This document shows, piece by piece, positions 27,058-35,071 of a DNA stretch of 35,123 nucleotides. Numbering within the stretch: the stretch's first letter is position 1; the number at the start of each line of letters is the position of its first letter. Below the pieces are notes generated by a model. That model saw only the letters and a list, made by a program, of their open reading frames with translations, did not search any database and was not told where the DNA came from. This stretch comes from an uncultured Akkermansia sp. Lineage in GTDB: Bacteria; Verrucomicrobiota; Verrucomicrobiia; Verrucomicrobiales; Akkermansiaceae. The stretch is taken from positions 1-35,123 of the forward strand of contig CANRJD010000012.1 in the NCBI GenBank assembly GCA_947630815.1. The letters are read 5' to 3'. A program made the position numbers and the translations under genes.

Positions 27058-28152
27058 TTATGCACCGCCGGCGTTGGCCAAGGCGGCATCATCCGGCGGC
27101 AGGAAGTTCTTAAAGCGTGCCTTGTCGATAGCTTTCATGTAGGCCTCTTGTGGGGAGACAATACCCTGCTGGAGCTTTTGCCAGATGGCATCATCCATAA
27201 ATTGCATGCCTAAGCCTTTTCCGCCCACGATGACATCTGCAAGCTTCTGCGTGGCACCTTCGCGGATGATGGCGCCTACGGCCGGAGTGGCGAAAAGAAT
27301 CTCATTGACAGCAACGCGTCCCGGCTTGTCGCAGCGCTTCATAAGCAACTGGGCGACGACCCCACGCAAGGAACCAGCAAGCATGGTGCGCGCCTGAGCT
27401 TGTTGTTCGGCGGGAAATACATCGATGATGCGATCCACCGTCTTACGTGCATTATTGGTGTGCAGCGTTCCAAAGACGAGCAAACCTGTTTCTGCCGCAG
27501 TAAGGGCGAGCGCAATGGTTTCCAAGTCGCGCATCTCGCCCACGAGCACAATATCGGCATCCTCGCGCAAGGAGGCACGCAGACCATCCGCAAACGAGGC
27601 GCAATTACTCGGTACTTCGCGTTGGGTAATGATGCTTTTCTTGGAGGGATGGACGAATTCTATAGGCTCCTCGACAGTAATGATGTGGCGCGAAAAGTTC
27701 GTGTTGATGTAGTCGATGAGTGCGGCAAGTGTGGTGGACTTGCCGGATCCGGTAGGGCCGGTAACGAGTACGAGACCGGAGCGCATTTCCCCAAAACGTT
27801 TGATCTGCTCGGGAACATTGAGTTCCTCAAGCGTGAGGATTTTGGTGGGAATGATACGGAACACACAGCAGTATCCGCGTTGCTGTTTCATGTAGTTGCA
27901 GCGGAATCGAGAATTGCTGTCCATTTCGTAAGCGAAGTCTGCATCGCCGCACTCCTCGTAGCTTTCCCAAAGCTTGGGGTCGCATATGGGCTGCATGAGC
28001 TCCACCATATCCTCGTGGGTAAGAATGTGCTCGGAAACAGGCTTAATATCGCCGTGGACGCGGATTTTTGGAGGCTGCCCTTCAGAAAGATGAAGGTCAG
28101 AGCCGCCGCGCTCCACGAGTTCCTTGAAATAGGTGTGAATTTTGGGATCCAT
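27058..28152 (-). CDS. pilT: Type IV pilus retraction ATPase PilT
   Basis: GGSDLHLSEGQPPKIRVHG; VTGPTGSGKSTTLAALIDYIN; HIITVEEPIEFVH; LREDADIVLVGEMRDLETIALALTAAETGLLVFGTLHTN. Confidence 0.93.
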   Translation of the reverse strand: MDPKIHTYFKELVERGGSDLHLSEGQPPKIRVHGDIKPVSEHILTHEDMVELMQPICDPKLWESYEECGDADFAYEMDSNSRFRCNYMKQQRGYCCVFRIIPTKILTLEELNVPEQIKRFGEMRSGLVLVTGPTGSGKSTTLAALIDYINTNFSRHIITVEEPIEFVHPSKKSIITQREVPSNCASFADGLRASLREDADIVLVGEMRDLETIALALTAAETGLLVFGTLHTNNARKTVDRIIDVFPAEQQAQARTMLAGSLRGVVAQLLMKRCDKPGRVAVNEILFATPAVGAIIREGATQKLADVIVGGKGLGMQFMDDAIWQKLQQGIVSPQEAYMKAIDKARFKNFLPPDDAALANAGGA

Positions 28153-28178
28153 GAGAGTGACAGAAGAAGGTGAGAAAA

Positions 28179-29582
28179 TTAGGCGATGGAGGACTCTGGA
28201 TGATCTTGGAGGAAGCGCTCCATAGAGACTTTATCCGTGCTTCGAGTATCGCACTCTTCAGCACTGATAATGCCCTTGAGGTACAGTTCCTGAAGGGAAT
28301 CATCCATAAGGCGCATGCCAATGGCTTTGCCGGTCTGGATGATACCGGGAAGCATGAAGGTTTTGCCTTCGCGGATACAGTTGGCCACAGCGGCGGTATT
28401 CACGAGCATTTCCAGAGCCATGATACGGCCGGTGCCATCTTTCTTGGGGATGAGCTGTTGAGAGAGAACGCCGCGCAGGGATTCTGAAACCATGATGCGA
28501 ATGTGCTCGCGTTCTTCCACCGGAAAGGCATCCAGGATACGGTCAATCGTGCGAGAGGCCGATCCGGTGTGTAGGGTGCCGAGCACCAAGTGCCCCGTCT
28601 CTGCCGCGGTGAGTGCTAGCGAGATTGTTTCCAAATTGCGCATCTCGCCTACCATGATGACATCCGGGTCTTCACGGAGAGCCGCGCGCAAGGCTCGACC
28701 GAACGATTCGGTGTGGTGACGCACCTCACGTTGGTTCACCTGACAACCGGCCGGATCAAACACGGCCTCGATAGGATCTTCCAGCGTGATGATGTGGTCG
28801 TGACGATCCTCGTTAATGAATTGAATGATACTGGCAAGTGTGGTGGATTTGCCGGAGCCCACAGATCCTGTCACAAGAATCAGACCATTAGTGAAGCGGG
28901 TGAGGGGTTTGATGAAGTCCTCCGGCAGATTAATCTCGCTCATGGTGCGAATTTTGCTATTGATGATGCGGAAGCAGAGGTCGTAGCCTAAGCGTTGCTG
29001 CACGACGGAGGCGCGGTAGCGACCGTGCTCATTAGCATAAGCAAAGTCAGCATCGCCGAACTTCTTGAGATGTTTCCATTCCTCTTCATCCAAAAAGCTT
29101 TCTGTGAGAGCCTGCGTATCCTGTTTGGTGAGTGTTGGCGCACCCTGCCAGATGGGTTGCAGCGTACCAAAACGACGCCATGTGGGTGGGCAGGCAGTGG
29201 GCAGGTGGACATCCGAACAACCACAATCTACCCCCTGCTGCAAATAGGTATCAACCGACAGGGAAATCACCACCATCAGCGGACCGTTTTCCTGTTTGTA
29301 GAGGTAGGCATGATACTTGCCACCGGGGCCGGAGAAAATAAAGTCCACGGCAGATTGGTCATTAAGCGTGGATTGTTGTTCCGGCGAAGCGCAACTTTCC
29401 ACGAGAGCCTGGACGTTTTCTGCTGTGAGTGTCGGGGCATCATCCGCTATGGGAGTGTAAGTAGCGCTTTTCATCCAATAGGGCTGCAGCCCGACGCCCA
29501 AATACAGCGCAGGGCTGAGGATGGTGCGGCTAAGCTCCAAATAGCGGTCAATATGTGTGAAGATTGGGGGTGTGTCGCTCAT
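28179..29582 (-). CDS. PilT/PilU-like ATPase with extra duplicated N-terminal domain
   Basis: VTGSVGSGKSTTLASIIQFIN; LREDPDVIMVGEMRNLETISLALTAAETGHLVLGTLHTGSASRTIDRILDAFP; two similar N-terminal segments. Confidence 0.85.
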   Translation of the reverse strand: MSDTPPIFTHIDRYLELSRTILSPALYLGVGLQPYWMKSATYTPIADDAPTLTAENVQALVESCASPEQQSTLNDQSAVDFIFSGPGGKYHAYLYKQENGPLMVVISLSVDTYLQQGVDCGCSDVHLPTACPPTWRRFGTLQPIWQGAPTLTKQDTQALTESFLDEEEWKHLKKFGDADFAYANEHGRYRASVVQQRLGYDLCFRIINSKIRTMSEINLPEDFIKPLTRFTNGLILVTGSVGSGKSTTLASIIQFINEDRHDHIITLEDPIEAVFDPAGCQVNQREVRHHTESFGRALRAALREDPDVIMVGEMRNLETISLALTAAETGHLVLGTLHTGSASRTIDRILDAFPVEEREHIRIMVSESLRGVLSQQLIPKKDGTGRIMALEMLVNTAAVANCIREGKTFMLPGIIQTGKAIGMRLMDDSLQELYLKGIISAEECDTRSTDKVSMERFLQDHPESSIA

Positions 29583-29641
29583 AAGCTGTGCAGTAAACAC
29601 TGTCTACCACAAAATGCCCGCCATGGCGAGCAAAAAACAGT

Positions 29642-29862
29642 GCAACCGCATTAGAAAATGCGTTTGCCTATGTACGATGTACGATTTATTAATAATGTGC
29701 GCATTGTGCAGAATTTTTCGAACCGTCAACGTATGCAGGGGCTTCTTTATAACCATCAGCATGATGAGTGCTTGATGTCATGATTTTTGATACGTATGGG
29801 CGGTGATATCAACCAATAAGAGTACTTCATCCGTTGATGAACTTTTCTCAAATGCGATTGCC
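29642..29862 (+). repeat. Repeat family 1, long copy D
   Basis: GCAACCGCATTAGAAAATGCGTTTGCC ... TACGATGTACGATTTATTAATAATGTGCGCATTG...CTCAAATGCGATTGCC. Confidence 0.85.
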
Positions 29863-29883
29863 GTGTCGGGAAACGCAAGCGGA

Positions 29884-29912
29884 TTGACAGAAAAAATAAT
29901 TTAGGGTATGGT
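29884..29912 (+). promoter_or_regulatory. Promoter of rlmI-like gene (TTGACA-17-TATGGT)
   Basis: ttgaca 29884-29889, 17-nt spacer, tatggt 29907-29912, ATG 29924. Confidence 0.65.
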
Positions 29913-29923
29913 GGAGATCAGAT

Positions 29924-31108
29924 ATGGGAGGACTGATCATAGCGCCCAAGGCGCGACTATTTCACGGACATGACTGGGTATATGGAACGGAGGTGCGTGC
30001 TGTGTACGGCGATCCGCAGCCGGGTGATGTGGTGGCGCTCAAAGACCAGCGTGATCGCTTTCTGGGCTCGGCTATCTACAATCCGCGATCTCAGATAGTG
30101 GCACGTCGTTTTTCGCGTCACAGGCAGGTGTTGGATGTCGATTTCTTTCGGCGGCGTGTACGGCAGGCGGTAGAGTTGCGGGAGCGGCGGATGCCGGGGG
30201 AAGAGCTGCTTCGCTTAGTATGGAGCGAGAGCGATGGCTTGCCAGGCCTCGTTGTGGATCGCTATCGGGATGTGCTGGTGGTGCAGACGCTTACCCTTGC
30301 CATGCACTTGCATGAAGAGGAAATTGTGGCGGCGCTTTGCGAACTGTTGCGGCCGACGTGCATATTGGTGCGCAATGATTCTGCGGTGCTGGCAGCAGAA
30401 GGACTGGAACAAGAAACGCATGTTGCCCACGGCGACTTGCCGACGCCCTTTGTGGCCAGCACGGGCGGGTTGAAGTTTGAGGTGGATCCGGGGCACGGGC
30501 AAAAAACCGGGCTCTACTTGGATCAGATGAGTAACTACAGCCAGGTAGCGCGCCACGCCGCCGGCAAATATGTGCTGGATTGCTTCTGCAACCAAGGCGG
30601 ATTTGCGCTCGCGTGCGCGAGGGGTGGAGCAGGGGAAGTGACGGCTGTCGATATTTCTGAGCCAGCCATAGAGGCGGTGCAAAAGAATGCTCAACTCAAC
30701 GACGTGCGCCTGAATGCAGTGGTGGCTAATGCCTTTGATTTGCTGAAGGCTGAGAGTGAAAAAGTGCGCAATGGCGCCGAACCGAAGTGGGATTTCATCA
30801 TTTTGGATCCGCCGAGTTTCACGCGAAACCGCAAGGCGCTGACGGGTGCTCTGCGGGGGTACAAGGAGATTCACCTGCGCGCGATGCAGATGCTGCCGGT
30901 GGGCGGCTTGCTGGCGACTTTCTGCTGTTCGCATCATGTGAGTCGCGAGCTGTTCCTGCAAGTGATAGCTGAAGCAGCAGTGGACGCCCACTGCACACTG
31001 AGGCTCGTGGAAGAATACGGGCAACGAGCAGATCATCCGGTGTTGCTTAATTTGCCGGAGACAAGCTACCTGCGTGGGTTTGCCTTTGAGCTGGCGCCGG
31101 GACGCTGA
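29924..31108 (+). CDS. rlmI: Class I SAM-dependent rRNA methyltransferase (RlmI/PUA family)
   Basis: N-terminal PUA-like region (GDVVALKDQRDRFLGSAIYNPRSQIVARRFS); VLDCFCNQGGFALACARGGA; FIILDPPSFTRNRKAL. Confidence 0.85.
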   Translation: MGGLIIAPKARLFHGHDWVYGTEVRAVYGDPQPGDVVALKDQRDRFLGSAIYNPRSQIVARRFSRHRQVLDVDFFRRRVRQAVELRERRMPGEELLRLVWSESDGLPGLVVDRYRDVLVVQTLTLAMHLHEEEIVAALCELLRPTCILVRNDSAVLAAEGLEQETHVAHGDLPTPFVASTGGLKFEVDPGHGQKTGLYLDQMSNYSQVARHAAGKYVLDCFCNQGGFALACARGGAGEVTAVDISEPAIEAVQKNAQLNDVRLNAVVANAFDLLKAESEKVRNGAEPKWDFIILDPPSFTRNRKALTGALRGYKEIHLRAMQMLPVGGLLATFCCSHHVSRELFLQVIAEAAVDAHCTLRLVEEYGQRADHPVLLNLPETSYLRGFAFELAPGR

Positions 31109-31114
31109 GGAAGC

Positions 31115-32011
31115 TTACGCCTGCACGGTGAGGCGCGGGGTGAGGATGGCTCGCGTGTAGGAACCGGGGGCCACATGGGTGCGTGGCCACACAATGCAGT
31201 CGTTGAGCTCCACCCCTGCCGGTACGACGGCATCCTTGCACACCACGCAGTCTTCGCCTATATCCGCTGCCGGGGAGATGGAAGCCTCCGGATGGATGCG
31301 CTGGGAAGAAGGCAGCTCCAGCAGGGCATTGAGATAGGTGGTGGGTGTACCCAGCTCGTGCCAGTGCCCCCAATCGGCCACCAGACCGCCCATGCGTCCG
31401 CAACGAATGATCTCCAGCCATGTGGGGACGATGGAAAAGGGTTCGTCCGGCGGAACATCAGGGAAAAGTTCGACGAGTTCCGGCTGCATGACGTAGATGC
31501 CGGCAAATTGGTAGGAACCCGGGTCGATGCCGAGAGCGTAGCGCATGTCAGTGACGCGACCTGTGGTGGGATCAAAGCCCACGTTTTTCTTGCCATCTAC
31601 ACTGCGCAGGGCAAGGGTCACCAAGTTGCCGGCTCGGCGGTGTTCCGACAGGAGCTCAGACACAGGAAAATCGCAGAGGATGTCGCCGTTCTGGACGATC
31701 AGCGGCTCATCCGGGTGAACAAACGGCATGATGTTGCGTACGCCGCCGCCGGAGTCCAGCGGGTGCTCCTCATGGCTCAGCAGCACGGGACAACCGCGGT
31801 ATTGCGGGTTCGGAAAGGGGAAAGCGCGCTCCCACATGACCTCCAATTGGCTGGTATTTACGAGGAACTCGGTGACACCGCAGCGCATCAAATGATCCAT
31901 GGTGTGGTAGATGAGCGGCTTTTGGAAGACGGGCAGCAGCGGTTTGGGCACGATGTAAGAGAGGGGAGCCAAGCGAGTGCCAAGGCCTGCTCCCAAGATA
32001 AAGGCTTGCAT
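31115..32011 (-). CDS. Sugar nucleotidyltransferase (NDP-sugar pyrophosphorylase-like)
   Basis: MQAFILGAGLGTRLAPLSYIVPKPLLPVFQKPLIYHTMD; VQNGDILCDFP; C-terminal hexapeptide-like region. Confidence 0.85.
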   Translation of the reverse strand: MQAFILGAGLGTRLAPLSYIVPKPLLPVFQKPLIYHTMDHLMRCGVTEFLVNTSQLEVMWERAFPFPNPQYRGCPVLLSHEEHPLDSGGGVRNIMPFVHPDEPLIVQNGDILCDFPVSELLSEHRRAGNLVTLALRSVDGKKNVGFDPTTGRVTDMRYALGIDPGSYQFAGIYVMQPELVELFPDVPPDEPFSIVPTWLEIIRCGRMGGLVADWGHWHELGTPTTYLNALLELPSSQRIHPEASISPAADIGEDCVVCKDAVVPAGVELNDCIVWPRTHVAPGSYTRAILTPRLTVQA

Positions 32012-32014
32012 AGG

Positions 32015-32599
32015 TTATGAGGCAGGTTGCACTCCAGTTCTCCTGCGGAAGCGTCGTACAAGCGCCCATAGCAGCCATATAAAGAAGATCACGCCGATAA
32101 AGGCGAGCGCGGGCAGCAGGATGGCCAACACAGAGCCTATGGCCGACAGAAAATTCTCAGATGTCGAGACAAGGAAATTGCCGAAACTTCCTGTTGTCAC
32201 GGTACTTGTCCCGCGAACTGTGGTAGTGCTCAGTTGCGTAACACCTGCCGCGCAGGATCCGGCGAGAATACCAATGGTCCACTGAAAAAAATCCGGCATG
32301 TCGGGCATCAGACCGGCAGTGACAACGGCGCCAGCCGCCAGCGCAAGAGGCGTACTCACCGTATCCAGTAGATTATCTATGAAAGGTATATAGTAGGCAG
32401 CTATCTCGACAACCGTGGCAACCAGCAAGCCGTAGAAAGCAGTGTCGCTACCTACCCACGCCAAGTGCTCGTTGACAGAGTAGCCGCCGTAGCGTACTGC
32501 AATGGCCAATGCCAAGAGCGGCAGAAACACGCGAAAACCGCAGGCAGCCGATAACGAAATGCCTGTACAGAGAGCAGCAAAGAGAGCGAGCCAATCCAT
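32015..32599 (-). CDS. DUF4126 family membrane protein
   Basis: LSAACGFRVFLPLLALAIAVRYG; multiple TM helices; AAYYIPFIDNLLDTVSTPLALAAGAVVTAG. Confidence 0.75.
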   Translation of the reverse strand: MDWLALFAALCTGISLSAACGFRVFLPLLALAIAVRYGGYSVNEHLAWVGSDTAFYGLLVATVVEIAAYYIPFIDNLLDTVSTPLALAAGAVVTAGLMPDMPDFFQWTIGILAGSCAAGVTQLSTTTVRGTSTVTTGSFGNFLVSTSENFLSAIGSVLAILLPALAFIGVIFFIWLLWALVRRFRRRTGVQPAS

Positions 32600-32614
32600 G
32601 ATTCAAAGGGTGGG

Positions 32615-33787
32615 CTAGGATTGCAAAGTTTCACAGAAATGCTCCATTTTGTCGCAGGCCTGTTCCAGCAGGTCGAATCCGGTGGCATAGCAACAACGCA
32701 GGTAGCCCTCCCCGCAAGAGCCAAAAGCTGTTCCGGGCACAGCGGCCACTTTTTCCTCTTGCAGGAGGCGCATGGCGAACTCGCGCGATGAGAGACCGAA
32801 GCGTTTCACACTCGGGAAGGTGTAAAAAGCGCCGCCCGGCAGGTGGCAGTCCAGTCCCATATCGTTGAAGCGTTTTACAATGTAATCGCGGCGGTGGTGG
32901 TAGCTGTCGCGCATCTCCTCCATGGCGGGTTTACCGTTTTTAAGAGCCTCGACCCCCGCCTCCTGACTAGTGATGGACGGGCAGATCATGGTGTAGGAGT
33001 GGATTTTGACCATTAGGTCGATGAGTTCTTGCGGTCCACAGGCGTAGCCCAGGCGCATACCTGTCATGGCGAAAGCTTTGGAGAAGCCGTGCAGCAACAG
33101 GGTGCGCTCTTTCATGCCGGGCAGAGAGGCAATGCTGGTGTGCGGCTCGTCATCGTAACGCAACTCAGAATATATTTCATCAGTGAGCACAAAAATATCG
33201 TGCTTGCAGCATATTTCCGCGATCTTTTTGAGCGTTTCCAGAGGGGCAATGGAGCCGGTGGGATTGGTCGGGAAATTGAGCATGAGCACCTTCGTTTTGG
33301 GCGTGATGGCCGCCTCCAGCTTCTGCGGCGAAAGAGCGAAGAGATCTTCAATGCTCGTCTGCACCGGGGTGGCGTGCGCATACGTCATGCACACCGTGGG
33401 CGCATAACTCACGTAACCCGGCTCGTGGTAGAGCACCTCGTCCCCCGGGTTGAGCAAGCAACGCAGCGCCAAGTCAATCGCCTGACTCACGCCGACGGTT
33501 GGGAGAATCTCACATGAGGGGTCGTACTCCACGTGGAAAAAATCCTGCACGTAGCCGGCAATAGCGCGGCGCAGGGAGAGTAAACCGTAATTGCTCGTGT
33601 AGGTGGTGTGACCTTTTTCAAGCGAATATATGGCGGCTTCACGCACGTGCCAAGGGGTTACAAAGTCGGGCTCGCCGACGCCCAAGGAGATGATGCCCTT
33701 ACTACCGATGACGAGATCGAAGAACTCGCGGATGCCGGAGCGTGGCAGCTGCGCAATTTGTCGGGAGAGCGTGTGGTTCCAGTCCAT
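32615..33787 (-). CDS. Pyridoxal phosphate-dependent aminotransferase, class I/II
   Basis: LGVGEPDFVTPWHV; NFPTNPTGS; DEIYSELRYD; HGFSKAFAMTGMRLGYACG. Confidence 0.92.
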   Translation of the reverse strand: MDWNHTLSRQIAQLPRSGIREFFDLVIGSKGIISLGVGEPDFVTPWHVREAAIYSLEKGHTTYTSNYGLLSLRRAIAGYVQDFFHVEYDPSCEILPTVGVSQAIDLALRCLLNPGDEVLYHEPGYVSYAPTVCMTYAHATPVQTSIEDLFALSPQKLEAAITPKTKVLMLNFPTNPTGSIAPLETLKKIAEICCKHDIFVLTDEIYSELRYDDEPHTSIASLPGMKERTLLLHGFSKAFAMTGMRLGYACGPQELIDLMVKIHSYTMICPSITSQEAGVEALKNGKPAMEEMRDSYHHRRDYIVKRFNDMGLDCHLPGGAFYTFPSVKRFGLSSREFAMRLLQEEKVAAVPGTAFGSCGEGYLRCCYATGFDLLEQACDKMEHFCETLQS

Positions 33788-33790
33788 AGG

Positions 33791-34267
33791 TCAGGGAGCA
33801 ACACTAATGCGCTCTGTGCAGGATGGTTCGTCGAACATGAGTCCGTAGAGTTTGTATGTTTTGAGTCGAAAGTGTGTCGCCGTGGAGATGATGCCATCCA
33901 TGCTGGAAAGCTTGTCCGTGACGAAACGCGCAACTCCCATCAAATCTTTTGCTTCTACCATAAGCAGCAAGTCATAACCGCCCGACATGAGGTAGCAGCT
34001 CTTCACCTCATCAAAGCGCGCTATGCGTTCGGCTAAACGGTTGAACCCGCCCTCTCTTTCCGGGGTGCAGCGTACCTCGATGAATGCAGCCACTCCCACC
34101 GAATCGTCGTTGACGATCGTTTGATAACCTACGATGCGCCCTTCGCCTTCCAACTGCGCGCGAGCGGCGGTCACTTCCTGCTCATCGGCGCCCAGTCGAG
34201 CAGCAATTTGCTTGTCGGTTAGCCTGGCATCTCCCTCTAGTAGTTTGAGTAATGCTTCCAGAGTCAT
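33791..34267 (-). CDS. Lrp/AsnC family transcriptional regulator
   Basis: LLEGDARLTDKQIAARLGADEQEVTAARAQLEGEGRIVGYQTIVN HTH; C-terminal RAM-like domain (SGGYDLLLMVEAKDL). ATG at 34267 preferred. Confidence 0.88.
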   Translation of the reverse strand: MTLEALLKLLEGDARLTDKQIAARLGADEQEVTAARAQLEGEGRIVGYQTIVNDDSVGVAAFIEVRCTPEREGGFNRLAERIARFDEVKSCYLMSGGYDLLLMVEAKDLMGVARFVTDKLSSMDGIISTATHFRLKTYKLYGLMFDEPSCTERISVAP

Positions 34268-34274
34268 GCCCGCC

Positions 34275-34303
34275 AGTATATCACACACCATTCTCCTTGG
34301 CAA
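34275..34303 (-). promoter_or_regulatory. Promoter of the Lrp-led operon (TTGCCA-17-TATACT)
   Basis: Minus strand ttgcca (34303-34298), 17-nt spacer, tatact (34280-34275), 7 nt, ATG. Confidence 0.65.
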
Positions 34304-34324
34304 GCCGCGAAAAGACACCACCAA

Positions 34325-34720
34325 GGCAACCGCATTAGAAAATGCGGTTGCCTATGTACGATGTTGGATGTACGATGTACAACACGCACGACGGCTGTAA
34401 GTGCGTATGGACAGCGCGAAGGCGCTGCCCCGGAGGGGCGAACCGGCAGGGTGGTGCCGGTGAGTCAATTTGGAATTTAGCGCGCCTGTGGCGCGGGAAT
34501 TCTGCAAAGCAGGTGCAGAGGGATGTGGTGGAACCATGCGCGAGTTTGGTTAGGAAGGGGCGGTGGCAGACGGAGCCTGCTTATGTACGATGTTGGATGT
34601 ACGATGTACGATTGCAACGTGCCTGCAACGGGTCTGCAACAGACTTGCCCCGCAGGGGCGGTGGCGCCTAGCGGTGCCCATGTACGATGTGCGATTTCGA
34701 TTTTAGCGCGCGTGGCTCGG
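34325..34720 (+). repeat. Repeat-rich intergenic mosaic, family 1 copy F plus heptad and hairpin modules
   Basis: GGCAACCGCATTAGAAAATGCGGTTGCC, ACGATGT heptads, triple-hairpin cassette 34379-34468, GCCCCGCAGGGGC; no clear family-1 right end. Confidence 0.75.
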
Positions 34721-34880
34721 GGATGCAGAGCGCATGCGATGCCCGCAGGGCGCGGGGGCAATGTGGTGACGAGGCGTCAACGGAAGGCGAGTCTGCAAGT
34801 CGGCAAGCCATGATTCTAATTTTTTAACACATCTTGCACAAGGCGTAGTGAATAAAGCTTTTGTTCTCTTATTCAAGTGC

Positions 34881-35071
34881 ATATCTCTTTTTGAAAGAGA
34901 TGTACCGGCTGATGAACTCTACTTAATTGGAGACAAAGAATTTACCCTTTTATACAACAACAATTTCATACCGTTCTCATGACAGAATTTTTGCCATGGT
35001 CAGATGCCAATGCTTTCTCTCTAAAAGTTTTTTTGCCTTTTAGGCTGTACATCTCTTTCAAAAAGAGATAT
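34881..35071. repeat. 25-bp inverted repeat pair enclosing about 141 bp
   Basis: ATATCTCTTTTTGAAAGAGATGTAC (34881-34905) and its exact reverse complement GTACATCTCTTTCAAAAAGAGATAT (35047-35071). Confidence 0.9.

Noticed and set aside
30215-31036. 273-aa minus-strand ORF
   Set aside because: Antisense to the rlmI-like gene, which has clear methyltransferase motifs.
31175-32020. 281-aa plus-strand ORF
   Set aside because: Antisense to the nucleotidyltransferase gene; no domain motifs.
34325-34813. ORFs of 60-109 aa in the right-hand repeat mosaic
   Set aside because: Translations of structured repeats; no domain, no consistent frame between copies.
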